From NCBI GenBank assembly GCA_003612395.1, contig RAYQ01000005.1:186001-250000 (forward strand): a stretch of DNA of 64,000 nt, given 5' to 3'. Numbering within the stretch: the stretch's first letter is position 1; every line of letters begins with the position of its first letter. The position numbers and the translations under genes were made by a program. Source of the DNA: Parablautia intestinalis. GTDB lineage: Bacteria > Bacillota > Clostridia > Lachnospirales > Lachnospiraceae. Below are positions 34,348-43,299 of this stretch, piece after piece. Below the pieces are notes generated by a model that had not been told where the DNA came from, ran no database searches, and worked only from the letters and a program-made list of their open reading frames with translations.

Positions 34348-36015
34348 TTACTTTTCGATTACAAAGCTCTCATACGGGCGGAGAGTCATTTTCTCCCTGA
34401 CCGGCTTTGTCTCGTAATTGCTGATAAGATAACCGCCGCATCTGAATTCCTCCGGAATTTCAATTTCTGTCTCCTTCTCATAGAAATTACAAACTACAAG
34501 CAGCTTTTCCTCTCCCAGTGTTCTGGTATAAGCATAAATTTCCTTTGAATCCGGAAGAAGCAGGTCATAGTTTCCGTATACTATGATATCCTTTTCTTTC
34601 CTTAATTTAATCAGTTTCTGGTAATAGCAGAAAACGGAATCCGGATCCCCAAGCTGGTCTTTTGCATTAATTTCCGTGTAATTAGGGTTTACCATAATCC
34701 AGGGGGTTCCTGTAGTAAATCCTGCATTTTCGCTGTCATCCCACTGGAAAGGAGTTCTTGCATTATCCCGGCTCTTAGCCCTTAAATATCTCATCATTTC
34801 TTCAGAGGTAAATACCTTCTGCTCCTCTACCAGTTCATAGTAAGCGTTGATACTGTCCAAATCCCGGAAATCTTTCACACTCATAAAGGGCGCGTTGGTC
34901 ATTCCCAGTTCCTGTCCCTGATATACATAAGGCGTCCCCTGCATCATATGCAGACATGTGGCCAGCATCTTTGCCGACACATTATGATACTCTTTGCTGT
35001 CATTTCCAAATCTGGATATGGAACGGGGCTGGTCATGATTCTCCCAAAACAGACTGTTCCAGGCGATATCCTCCAGACCCTTCTGCCATCTGGTAAGGAT
35101 TTCCTTTAAATCCCTTAAGTCCATTTTCTTATCTGTCCACTTGTTACTTCCATCTGCATCCACATGCATATGTTCAAACTGAAATACCATGTTCAGCTCT
35201 TTTTCATCGCTTCTTGCGTACTTCTTTGCTTCCTCCAGCGTAACCCCGGAGCATTCTCCTACGGTGATGGTGTCCGCATTGTTCAGCACCTTTTCTCTCA
35301 TCTCCTGAAGATACTCATGAACATGAGGGCCATTGGCAGGCTCATTAAAGCTTGCATAACCGTTGATTCCCGCCGGGCCATCCGGCAGATCAGGCTTCTT
35401 GGAAATCAGACTGATTACGTCCATACGGAAACCGTCTACCCCTTTGTCCAGCCACCAGTTCATCATATCAAACACTTCCTGACGCACCTTAGGGTTATCC
35501 CAGTTTAAATCCGGCTGCTTTTTGGAAAATAAATGCAGGTAATACATATCCGTCTTTTCATCATACTGCCATGCAGAACCGGAAAAGCAGGATCCCCAGT
35601 TATTAGGCTCCTTTCCGTCTTTGGCAGGTCTCCAGATATAGTAATCTCGGTATGGATTCTCCAGGGATTTCCGGCTTTCAATAAACCATGGATGTTCATC
35701 CGATGTATGGTTTACCACCAAATCCATTACCAGCTTTATACCGTGTTCATGGGCTGATGAGAGCATTTTATCAAAATCTTCCATAGTGCCAAATTCATCC
35801 ATAATGTCCTGATAATCGCTGATATCATAACCATTATCGTCATTGGGAGATTTGTAAACGGGAGACAGCCATAAAACATTGATTCCCAGCTTCTCCAGAT
35901 AATCCATTTTTTCCGTGATACCGTTTAAGTCCCCAATTCCGTCCCCATCACTGTCCTTAAAGCTTCTTGGATAAATCTGATAAACGATACTTTCCTTCCA
36001 CCATCTTTTATCCAT
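34348..36015 (-). CDS. GH13 alpha-glucosidase (oligo-1,6-glucosidase type)
   Basis: 555 residues, full length. GH13_31 motifs: YQIYPRSFKDSDGDGIGDLNG (with calcium-type DxDxDG), DLVVNHTS, nucleophile Asp in VDGFRMDVIS, acid/base Glu in ITVGECSG, and WENHDQPRSISRFG. The residue after the nucleophile is Val, which in this subfamily goes with alpha-1,6 specificity. No signal peptide, so it acts in the cytosol on imported isomalto-oligosaccharides or similar. GGAGG upstream. No clear transporter is linked on the same strand. Confidence 0.9.
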   Translation of the reverse strand: MDKRWWKESIVYQIYPRSFKDSDGDGIGDLNGITEKMDYLEKLGINVLWLSPVYKSPNDDNGYDISDYQDIMDEFGTMEDFDKMLSSAHEHGIKLVMDLVVNHTSDEHPWFIESRKSLENPYRDYYIWRPAKDGKEPNNWGSCFSGSAWQYDEKTDMYYLHLFSKKQPDLNWDNPKVRQEVFDMMNWWLDKGVDGFRMDVISLISKKPDLPDGPAGINGYASFNEPANGPHVHEYLQEMREKVLNNADTITVGECSGVTLEEAKKYARSDEKELNMVFQFEHMHVDADGSNKWTDKKMDLRDLKEILTRWQKGLEDIAWNSLFWENHDQPRSISRFGNDSKEYHNVSAKMLATCLHMMQGTPYVYQGQELGMTNAPFMSVKDFRDLDSINAYYELVEEQKVFTSEEMMRYLRAKSRDNARTPFQWDDSENAGFTTGTPWIMVNPNYTEINAKDQLGDPDSVFCYYQKLIKLRKEKDIIVYGNYDLLLPDSKEIYAYTRTLGEEKLLVVCNFYEKETEIEIPEEFRCGGYLISNYETKPVREKMTLRPYESFVIEK

Positions 36016-36351
36016 ATTTTCCCTCCTTTTTCCGTGTTACCGTTCCGGGAAACAGCTTAGTTTAAATAACTGTTCCCAATTCCGGCAGATGTTTTATTAT
36101 TTTCATAATAACCTATTTATGGAAAAAAGTCTTATACTTTTTTCTAATATTCTTTGACACGAAGAATTTTTCTCCACAGGTTTCCTCAAAAAATCCTCGT
36201 AAGTGCAAACTCCCCGATTCTTGGCAGAATAAAGGATATTTCGCCATACTTGCTGGCAAAGCATACCCGCGCAGCAATATATAGTTTTAAAAACAATTAT
36301 AAAAGGTTGTTAAAACTTTATTATATAATATTTATACGCAAAAGATTGCAT

Positions 36352-36427
36352 TTACCATTTAAAAGTAGTATTCTATATATTACAAAACAGCGCCTTTCCT
36401 TTAAATGGTAATTACAGCCATCGGCGC
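36352..36427 (+). ncRNA. Structured leader before the DegV gene
   Basis: TTACCATTTAAA (36352-36363) and TTTAAATGGTAA (36400-36411) form a perfect 12-bp stem. The loop has GCGCC (36390-36394) and GGCGC (36423-36427) lies behind the stem, so a loop-to-3' pairing is possible. The remainder of 36016-36351 shows nothing definable. Confidence 0.4.
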
Positions 36428-36463
36428 AGAAATATATTATATTTATATAAGGAAGTTTTTGAC

Positions 36464-37369
36464 ATGAGAGAAGAATTTCATATTATAAGTGATGGATCCT
36501 GTGACCTGCCTCCTGAACTGGCCCGGGAGAAAAACATTACCATCGTTCCTTTTTATGTATCTTTTGATGACGAACAATACTTTAAAGAAAATGTAGAAAT
36601 TGACATACGGGACTTTTATCAGCAAATGGTCGACCAAAAAGGAGTATATCCCAAATCTTCCATGCCTTCTATCCGTGATTATGAGGAAGCTTTCCTTCCC
36701 TATGCCGAGACCGGCGTCCCCGTAATCTGTATTTGCATTACCACCAAATTCAGCGGTTCCATGCAGTCTGCCTTAAACGCCCGTTCCCTCATACAGGAGA
36801 AATATCCCCATGCGGAAATTGCCGTCATTGACGCTACTGTAAACACTGTTTTGCAGGGGCAGTATGTGCTGGAGGCGGCAAACTTACGGGATCATGGCTT
36901 TAGCTGTCAGGATACGGTTAAACGGTTGGAGCAAATTAAAGGCACCGGAAGAATTTTCTTTACAGTAGGGAATATGGAATATTTAAAACACGGCGGAAGA
37001 ATCGGTAAAGTAGCGGCTCTTGCCGGGAGCGTACTTGATATCCGCCCCGTGATAACGTTAAAGCAGGGGGAAATCTTCCCTTCGGGCGTGGACAGAGGCC
37101 GCAGGCGCACCTTAAAGAAAGCCCAGGATCTCCTTTTAGAATATTTAAAGGAAAGCAGCCTGGATGTTAATTGCTACAGCATTGCAGTCGGTTATGGATA
37201 TGATAAGGAGGAAGGACTTGCTTTCCGCGATCAGTCCCTGGCCCTGCTGCAGGATAAAGGCTATCCCGTAAAGGAAATGCCCGCTTATCAGATCGGCGCT
37301 ACTATTGGTGTCCACACCGGACCTTATCCGCTGGGATTTGGCATTATCGAGAAAGGGATTCATGACTGA
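36464..37369 (+). CDS. DegV family fatty-acid-binding protein (FakB-like)
   Basis: 301 residues. The DegV signature SDGSCDLPPELARE stands at the start; the lipid-binding fold is further shown by PKSSMPSIRDYEEAF, ITTKFSGSMQSALNAR and GHTGP-like IGVHTGPYPLGFGII at the end. FakB proteins present fatty acids to the FakA kinase for phospholipid synthesis. AAGGAAG precedes the ATG. The following small gene begins at its 3' end. Confidence 0.9.
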   Translation: MREEFHIISDGSCDLPPELAREKNITIVPFYVSFDDEQYFKENVEIDIRDFYQQMVDQKGVYPKSSMPSIRDYEEAFLPYAETGVPVICICITTKFSGSMQSALNARSLIQEKYPHAEIAVIDATVNTVLQGQYVLEAANLRDHGFSCQDTVKRLEQIKGTGRIFFTVGNMEYLKHGGRIGKVAALAGSVLDIRPVITLKQGEIFPSGVDRGRRRTLKKAQDLLLEYLKESSLDVNCYSIAVGYGYDKEEGLAFRDQSLALLQDKGYPVKEMPAYQIGATIGVHTGPYPLGFGIIEKGIHD

Positions 37370-37427
37370 AAATCAAAAGCTCTCAGGGCTTAGAGGATTG
37401 TTAAACGGAAGTATAAGAGAATGGAAC

Positions 37428-37841
37428 ATGAAGCGGCTTAAGAAAACCGGAGTGTTTATTTTACTTACGCCAATCGTATTTATCATTTTTTTCATCATAG
37501 CTTTCATACTGTATGAAATCTTTGGCATGTGCATAAACCACCTGGCCGCCAGGCGCCAGACACACGCGCTACAGTTCAATCTGGAAAGCAGCATTCCTGA
37601 CATTGAATTTATTAACATCTATTGGCAAACCGGAAATACATCGGGAACAGGAAACCATGTTGACTGCCTGTCGTCCATCACCTTCTCAACACAAATGCCG
37701 GAGTCTGAAATCAAAAGCAGACTGTCCGAATGCTATCAATTTGACGAATGGAGCTGCTGTATCAGCGAAACAGATACCGGAGATTATCTGTTTTATCTAA
37801 ATACATCAGCTCCATTCGCAGACAATATTGAAGGGCATTAA
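37428..37841 (+). CDS. Small single-pass membrane protein, unknown
   Basis: About 137 residues from ATG 37428; an in-frame ATG at 37362 that overlaps the DegV stop would add 22 residues. One membrane helix near the N-terminus (VFILLTPIVFIIFFIIAF) and then a mostly polar outside part with several Cys. No family recognised. Confidence 0.5.
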   Translation: MKRLKKTGVFILLTPIVFIIFFIIAFILYEIFGMCINHLAARRQTHALQFNLESSIPDIEFINIYWQTGNTSGTGNHVDCLSSITFSTQMPESEIKSRLSECYQFDEWSCCISETDTGDYLFYLNTSAPFADNIEGH

Positions 37842-37859
37842 TTTACGGCGGATAATTAT

Positions 37860-38264
37860 TTATTGAAAGATTCCGGCATCAATTGTAATTTCCACAAAAT
37901 TTCCATCCGGATCTAAAATACAGCTTTCATAAAAGCCCTCGCAGCCATAATCTGTGGGTCCCTGTACTACCTTGTGCCCGTCTTCCTCAATCTGCTTTGT
38001 CAGCCTTCTCACCTCATCACGGCTGTCCACGCGGAATGCTATATGCTCTATTCCAATACGGGATCCTTTGGGCATCCATTCCCTCTCTTTTCCTTCCATC
38101 CGCTGCTCGATTTCCAGCACCGTTCCGTTTTCATAGCGGATGAAATAAATAACCCCTGTCTCATCCGGGCTGATCCATTTTTTCACCTCTCCGCCAAAAT
38201 AACCGGAATAAAAATCCTTCATCTTCTCAAGCTGTTTTGTCATGATTGCTACATGATCTATCAC
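37860..38264 (-). CDS. VOC (glyoxalase/bleomycin-resistance) superfamily protein
   Basis: 134 residues. The two beta-alpha-beta-beta-beta modules are seen as IDHVAIMTKQLEKMKDFYS and IEHIAFRVDSRDEVRRL, with metal ligands His4-type, Glu in VLEIEQR, His in GIEHIAF and Glu in NFVEITID. The start codon is GTG with AGGAGG upstream. It is 64 bases downstream of the GH51 gene and may be co-transcribed. Confidence 0.85.
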   Translation of the reverse strand: MIDHVAIMTKQLEKMKDFYSGYFGGEVKKWISPDETGVIYFIRYENGTVLEIEQRMEGKEREWMPKGSRIGIEHIAFRVDSRDEVRRLTKQIEEDGHKVVQGPTDYGCEGFYESCILDPDGNFVEITIDAGIFQ

Positions 38265-38328
38265 AATTTTATTCCTCCTGTCTAAATATAAATTCGTAAC
38301 TTCCTGTTTTTCATAACCCGCTTTGTCG

Positions 38329-39861
38329 TCAAGCCTGTTTTTTACCCATCCTGACTACGTTCCAGGACATTTTGGGGATGCGGATCATAATCTGATCTTC
38401 CTCTACCCTTGTCGTATTTTCCAAATTTACTGGATAAATCCTTTCACCCTCCGGCCCGTTTACCGCCCCAAGATCTTCACAGGCAACTGCAATATGCTCT
38501 ATCACATGATAATCTTCAAAGCCGCGCAGATTCAGGGTTAACATGGTATCCTCTGTCAAACTCCGGCTTGCACAGAACAAAGTCAAAGTTTCCTTCTCTT
38601 CATGATAAACAGGCACAGCCTCAACATAGGGTACATCCGTATAAGTGGCGGAATCGTACTTAGGCACCTCCATAACACATCCAAGGACAGTCCCCTCCCC
38701 ATAGCGGGCTATATGCTGAATCACATAGTAGTTAGGCTGGCGCCACACATTTCCCCCAAATTCCGTATGCACCGGCCCGCTGGTGTTCACAAGCAGATCC
38801 ACACACAATATTTTGACACGGTCCGCATGCTTTAAAACCGTCAGGTTATAGAAGCAGCATACCAGGAAATCCTCATAGGTCATAAAACCTTCCGCCAACG
38901 GCCCGCCAAAGTACCATGGGCTCAGCTCATTCATCCGTACTATTTCATCCGGCATTTTGGGCCAGATATTCCATTCATCCAGACTGATATTGATTGTTTT
39001 TTTCGCCCGCTTCTTTGCCTTTATGTAATCGCATGTGGCAATCGATCCCCGAATATAATCTTCCAGGTCAAGGGATACGGCAAAGAAGTCTTCGGTACCG
39101 TTTTCCCATCCCCCCTCATGTCCGCCATAATATCTGTGCAGGGAAACCATGTCCACCTGATCGTATGCAATTTCCAGAGCTTCGGCCATAAACGCCGGGT
39201 AATTCTCACAGCGGTTGCCGGAGCTGCCCACCAAAATCAGTTCAAGGTCAGGGAACATACTCCTCATGGCAAATCCTGCGTTAACAGCCTTGCGTCCATA
39301 TTCCGTTCCCGATAAGCCGCCAAGCTGCCAAGGGCCATCCATCTCATTTCCCAAAAACCAGGTTTTAATATTGTAGGGCTTATCGTATCCGTGCTTTTTT
39401 CTCAAATCACTGTAATAGGTTCCTCCCGGATAATTGCAATATTCCAGCAAAGAAACGGCTTCCTTCATTCCCCCGCTTCCTAAATTGACCGTAAACATAG
39501 GGTCTATATTTCCCACCTTATGTATCCAAGACAGAAATTCATTTGTCCCAAAGGTATTAGGCTCTATCTGCCTCCAGGCCAGTTCCAGCCTGGTAGGCCG
39601 CTGCTCCTTTGGCCCTACACCGTCCATCCAGTCATAATTTGACACAAAGTTTCCTCCGGGGTATCTGATTGCCGTTGTCCCCAACTGACGAACCGATTCG
39701 ATTACATCCTTTCTAAAGCCCTCCTCATCCGCTAAAGAATGTTCCGGCTCATAGATTCCATTGTATACCCCCCTTCCCGCATGCTCCACATGGGATGCCG
39801 CAAGCCTGGGATCCACCTCTCCAACCCGATAATCCTTGTCAATAATCATTTTCGCTTTCAT
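38329..39861 (-). CDS. abfA: GH51 alpha-L-arabinofuranosidase
   Basis: About 510 residues. Start MKAKMIIDKDYRVGEVDP; acid/base Glu in WFLGNEMDGPWQ; nucleophile Glu in INISLDEWNIW; other GH51 blocks IRYPGGNFVSNYDWMDGVG and MVSLHRYYGG. No signal peptide: cytosolic exo-enzyme that removes arabinofuranose from arabino- or arabinoxylo-oligosaccharides. The Met at 39861 fits the family start; 39873 is four codons upstream. Downstream of an ABC importer on the same strand, which supports arabinoside uptake and hydrolysis. Confidence 0.92.
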   Translation of the reverse strand: MKAKMIIDKDYRVGEVDPRLAASHVEHAGRGVYNGIYEPEHSLADEEGFRKDVIESVRQLGTTAIRYPGGNFVSNYDWMDGVGPKEQRPTRLELAWRQIEPNTFGTNEFLSWIHKVGNIDPMFTVNLGSGGMKEAVSLLEYCNYPGGTYYSDLRKKHGYDKPYNIKTWFLGNEMDGPWQLGGLSGTEYGRKAVNAGFAMRSMFPDLELILVGSSGNRCENYPAFMAEALEIAYDQVDMVSLHRYYGGHEGGWENGTEDFFAVSLDLEDYIRGSIATCDYIKAKKRAKKTINISLDEWNIWPKMPDEIVRMNELSPWYFGGPLAEGFMTYEDFLVCCFYNLTVLKHADRVKILCVDLLVNTSGPVHTEFGGNVWRQPNYYVIQHIARYGEGTVLGCVMEVPKYDSATYTDVPYVEAVPVYHEEKETLTLFCASRSLTEDTMLTLNLRGFEDYHVIEHIAVACEDLGAVNGPEGERIYPVNLENTTRVEEDQIMIRIPKMSWNVVRMGKKQA

Positions 39862-39931
39862 TCTAAATACCATCCTTTCCCGGTTTTAACTTTCTTTTCA
39901 TTATCCCTGACATTCTTATACCCCTTGCATA

Positions 39932-39956
39932 CCGCAAGCCCTGCTTGCGGCACAAA
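39932..39956 (-). repeat. Hairpin in the GH51 leader (type 3)
   Basis: CCGCAAGC and GCTTGCGG pair perfectly around a short loop; on the minus strand followed by TATGCAAGG. The same hairpin and TATGCAGGAGG tail precede the nucleotidyltransferase gene at 50.3 kb. Confidence 0.5.
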
Positions 39957-39964
39957 CAATATTT

Positions 39965-40786
39965 TTACTCTTTCATTCCCGTTGTGGCAATTCCTTCTAT
40001 AAAGTATTTCTGTGCAAACAGATATACTATAAGCAAGGGAAGGAGAGCGCATACCGTTGCTGCCATTGCCGGCCCAAATTCATTTACCCTGGATCCCACA
40101 AACATGGCAAGCCCGGAGGAAATGGTCCGCATTTTGGAAGAGCTTGTCAGCAGCAGCGGATACAGGAGATCATTCCAGCACATTGTCAGATTAAAAATAA
40201 ACATTGTAATCATCGCCGGACGGCATAATGGCAACATAATTTGCAGAAAAATTCCATATTCATTCAGTCCGTCCACCCGCGCAGCCTCCTCTAAATTCTT
40301 TGGCAGGGTGATAAAAAAGGATCTCATCATAAAGATCCCATATGCCGATGCCGCTCTTGGCAGGATCAGTCCCGCATAGGTGTCCAGTAACCCAAACTTA
40401 AATATTTCTATATAGAGCGGAATCATTAAAATTACAAACGGCAGCATCATTGCACTTAAAATGATTATTGAAATCATTTTCTTTCCCTTAAACTCCATCC
40501 GCGCCAGCGCATACCCTGCCATGGAATCAAAGAGTATTTCCACAACAGACGCTCCCACGGCAAAAATAACCGTGTTTTTGGCGTAATTTAAAATGGGCAG
40601 TCTGGAGAGCATTACTTTATATTGCTTTAATGTGGCGAAGGTTCCACTAAAGACCCGGGGAGGGTATTGCAGAATATCCGCTGACTCCTTAAAAGAACAT
40701 ATAAATACCCAGGCCAGCGGAAATACGATAACGATTCCCAGCGCCACCGCGATTAGTGTATGTACAACTGCTTTTTTCTGTTTCAT
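39965..40786 (-). CDS. Carbohydrate ABC permease, MalG type
   Basis: 273 residues from ATG 40786 (AAGGGGGG upstream). Six hydrophobic segments and the EAA loop EEAARVDGLNEYGIFLQIMLP. Inner-membrane partner of the next gene upstream; CUT1 family. Confidence 0.9.
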   Translation of the reverse strand: MKQKKAVVHTLIAVALGIVIVFPLAWVFICSFKESADILQYPPRVFSGTFATLKQYKVMLSRLPILNYAKNTVIFAVGASVVEILFDSMAGYALARMEFKGKKMISIIILSAMMLPFVILMIPLYIEIFKFGLLDTYAGLILPRAASAYGIFMMRSFFITLPKNLEEAARVDGLNEYGIFLQIMLPLCRPAMITMFIFNLTMCWNDLLYPLLLTSSSKMRTISSGLAMFVGSRVNEFGPAMAATVCALLPLLIVYLFAQKYFIEGIATTGMKE

Positions 40787-40799
40787 CCGTAAGCCCCCC

Positions 40800-41696
40800 T
40801 TAATAGTTCTCCTGTTCCCATTTCGCGATGATTTTGTTGATACAAATGACAATAATCATAATAAGGATAAACAGGAGCGCGGCAATAGATGATGCATACC
40901 CCAGGTCGTAATTCTGAAAAGCTACTGTATAAATATACTGCACAATGCTTTCCGTGCCGAACATAGGGCCGCCCTTTGTGAGCACATAGGACTGGTCAAA
41001 CAATTGTAGACATCCTATGGTTTCCGTCAGCACACAAAATCCGATACCGGAGGTCAGCTGTGGGATCGTTATACTGAAAAACTGCCGTATGGTGCCTGCT
41101 CCGTCCACAGCAGCGGCCTCATAAAGATTTTGTGATATTCCCTGAATACCTGCAATCAAAATCACCATTGAAGTGCCAAAATTCCTCCATAAGGTAATGA
41201 TAATAATCCATGCCATCGCCGAATGGGCCTGTGTAAGCATTGGGGGATTTTGGAATCCCAGACATTTCAGCCAATAGGGAATAATCCCTGACGTCTTATC
41301 CAGGAGCATAAGGAAAAGCACGCTGATTGCCGTGAATGAGCACAAGGTCGGAATAAAATATACGCCTCGCAAAAATTGAAAAATCCTTTTATTTTGTGCC
41401 AGCATAGAGGCGGTTAGCAGCGCAAATCCAATTTGCAGCGGAATGGATATCAGGGTGAAAATAAATGTGTTTTTCAATCCGTTTATAACACGGGGATCCA
41501 GGATAGCTTTTATATAATTACGAAATCCAATAAAGGAAAAGCCATCCATGAAAACAGTCGTGTTGCTCATCCCCATGAGGAAGGAGGCCGCCAGCGGTAT
41601 TCCTGTAAAAACAAGTAATATAAACAGCGCCGGCGCCATAAACACCCAGGCCGCATGTTTCGGAACATTACAGTAATTCCATATTTTTTTTACCAT
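40800..41696 (-). CDS. Carbohydrate ABC permease, MalF type
   Basis: 298 residues; EAA loop LYEAAAVDGAGTIRQFFSITIP and later VLTKGGPMFGTESIVQYIY. GGGAGG precedes the ATG. Fourteen bases separate it from the previous gene and 13 from the next, so one transcript with the binding protein is clear. Confidence 0.9.
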   Translation of the reverse strand: MVKKIWNYCNVPKHAAWVFMAPALFILLVFTGIPLAASFLMGMSNTTVFMDGFSFIGFRNYIKAILDPRVINGLKNTFIFTLISIPLQIGFALLTASMLAQNKRIFQFLRGVYFIPTLCSFTAISVLFLMLLDKTSGIIPYWLKCLGFQNPPMLTQAHSAMAWIIIITLWRNFGTSMVILIAGIQGISQNLYEAAAVDGAGTIRQFFSITIPQLTSGIGFCVLTETIGCLQLFDQSYVLTKGGPMFGTESIVQYIYTVAFQNYDLGYASSIAALLFILIMIIVICINKIIAKWEQENY

Positions 41697-41710
41697 TCCG
41701 CTACCTCCCT

Positions 41711-43015
41711 TTAATCCGTGGAAGCAATTTGTTCCGCCTGAGCCTGGGCTTCCTTCAATACGGTTTCCACATCGTCCCCGTTTTCAATTCTTTCCATCAT
41801 AGGCTTTAATACGGAATTTTCCAGCTCCCCGGTATAACTGAGGAAGGGGTAAAGGATCTTCCCACCCTCCATATTGGAAAATACCGTAAGAACCTCATTA
41901 CCGGCAACATCTTCATCTTCAAGCACTGATTTGATAAACGGCGGGAATCCGGTTCCTGTTGACCACGCAACCCTGTTTTCGTCCTCATAGGTGTAACTGA
42001 TATAGTCATAGGCCGCTCTGACTTCTTCCTCCGGCGTCCCGTCAAATATAAGGTACAGTCCGCCTTCTATGGTCTTTCCATTGGTAACGGAACCCTTTGG
42101 CATCTCAGCCACGCCAAAATTGATTCCGTTTTCCTCAAGTCCGGAGGGCATCCACGGGCCGCTGAAAAAAATGGCATACTGTCCCGCAAGTGTGCCTGCC
42201 TGGGTGTCCTGTACCTGTTTGGGTGTAAGCTCCGGAGCAAAGATTTCCTGCTGCATTAAAGTAAGGGCCTTCTTGTTTTCCTCTCTGTCAATAGTGATTT
42301 CATTGGCTTCAAAATCGAAAAGCTCACCTCCATAAGAGCGCAGAAAACAGGTTACGCTTCCTATATCTACAGCCGGCAGTGCCAGGCCGTAGATACCGTT
42401 TTCCTTATCCTCAAGCTTATGGGCATATTCAAAAACCTCCTCCCAGGTCTTCGGCGGTTTCTCCGGATCAAGACCGGCTTTCTCAAACAAATCTTTATTC
42501 CAGTACATTGCCCTGGAAGTGCACATATCCTGTGGCAGTCCATACAGATGCCCGTCAATCATGAAAGCATCCAATACCCCGTCAACAAACTCATCCTTCG
42601 ATCTGCCTGTGGCCTCAAAGAAATCATCCACAGGGCGGAGCTGCCCTGCATCTAAAAATGCCGTCATAGATGTATTCATCATAATCGCCATGGTTGGCGC
42701 TGTTCCTGTCTTAATGGAAATAGGAATTTTTTCCTGCATCTGTGTCTCCGGGACAATACTAAAGTCCAGATTAATCTGATTGTCCAAAGCATTATATTTC
42801 TCAACCATCTCCGTCATCAATTCCCCGTCCGGTCCCGTATAATCGCCCCACATGCTAATCTCACCGGCAGTGTCCGCTTCGGATATATTTTCGGGCGTAT
42901 TTCCCCCGCCCTGCTCTGCCGGCTCCGTCTTCATTGCGCCGCACCCCGCCAATGATGTTACGATGAAAGCTGTGGCAGCCCAGACGCCAAGCATTTTTCT
43001 CGATTTTTGTTTCAT
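41711..43015 (-). CDS. Sugar-binding lipoprotein of the arabinoside importer
   Basis: 434 residues. Lipobox SLAGCG (Cys about 25), short polar linker, then SBP_bac_1 fold (GEISMWGDYTGPDGELMTEM, GLPQDMCTSRAMYWNKDLF, GQYAIFFSGPWMP). AAAGGAGG precedes the ATG. The divergent kinase gene begins 284 bases away. Confidence 0.9.
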   Translation of the reverse strand: MKQKSRKMLGVWAATAFIVTSLAGCGAMKTEPAEQGGGNTPENISEADTAGEISMWGDYTGPDGELMTEMVEKYNALDNQINLDFSIVPETQMQEKIPISIKTGTAPTMAIMMNTSMTAFLDAGQLRPVDDFFEATGRSKDEFVDGVLDAFMIDGHLYGLPQDMCTSRAMYWNKDLFEKAGLDPEKPPKTWEEVFEYAHKLEDKENGIYGLALPAVDIGSVTCFLRSYGGELFDFEANEITIDREENKKALTLMQQEIFAPELTPKQVQDTQAGTLAGQYAIFFSGPWMPSGLEENGINFGVAEMPKGSVTNGKTIEGGLYLIFDGTPEEEVRAAYDYISYTYEDENRVAWSTGTGFPPFIKSVLEDEDVAGNEVLTVFSNMEGGKILYPFLSYTGELENSVLKPMMERIENGDDVETVLKEAQAQAEQIASTD

Positions 43016-43299
43016 ACCTTTTTCCTCCTTTGGATTATCCCATAAGTTACTTCCCCTGATCGATCATGTTCAAATTGTATTAATTTGCACAGGCTAATTC
43101 AAGCTATTTTATTTACTTTACACAGCATTCTATTGCCCGCTTTTCTTATCAATTTTATTTTTTATGCAAAAATATAATAATTATTTCTTATAATGTCATT
43201 TTTTTGCCTTTTTACACAATTTATTACATTCTTATGGCAAAATAGGGTATACTTTAAGAAAATACAATACATAATTCATTTTTGTTAAAGGGATAATTA

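Noticed and set aside
43057..43066. Palindrome TGATCGATCA in the arabinoside divergent gap
   Set aside because: Ten bases only, a common restriction-like palindrome; no second copy found, so not called an operator.
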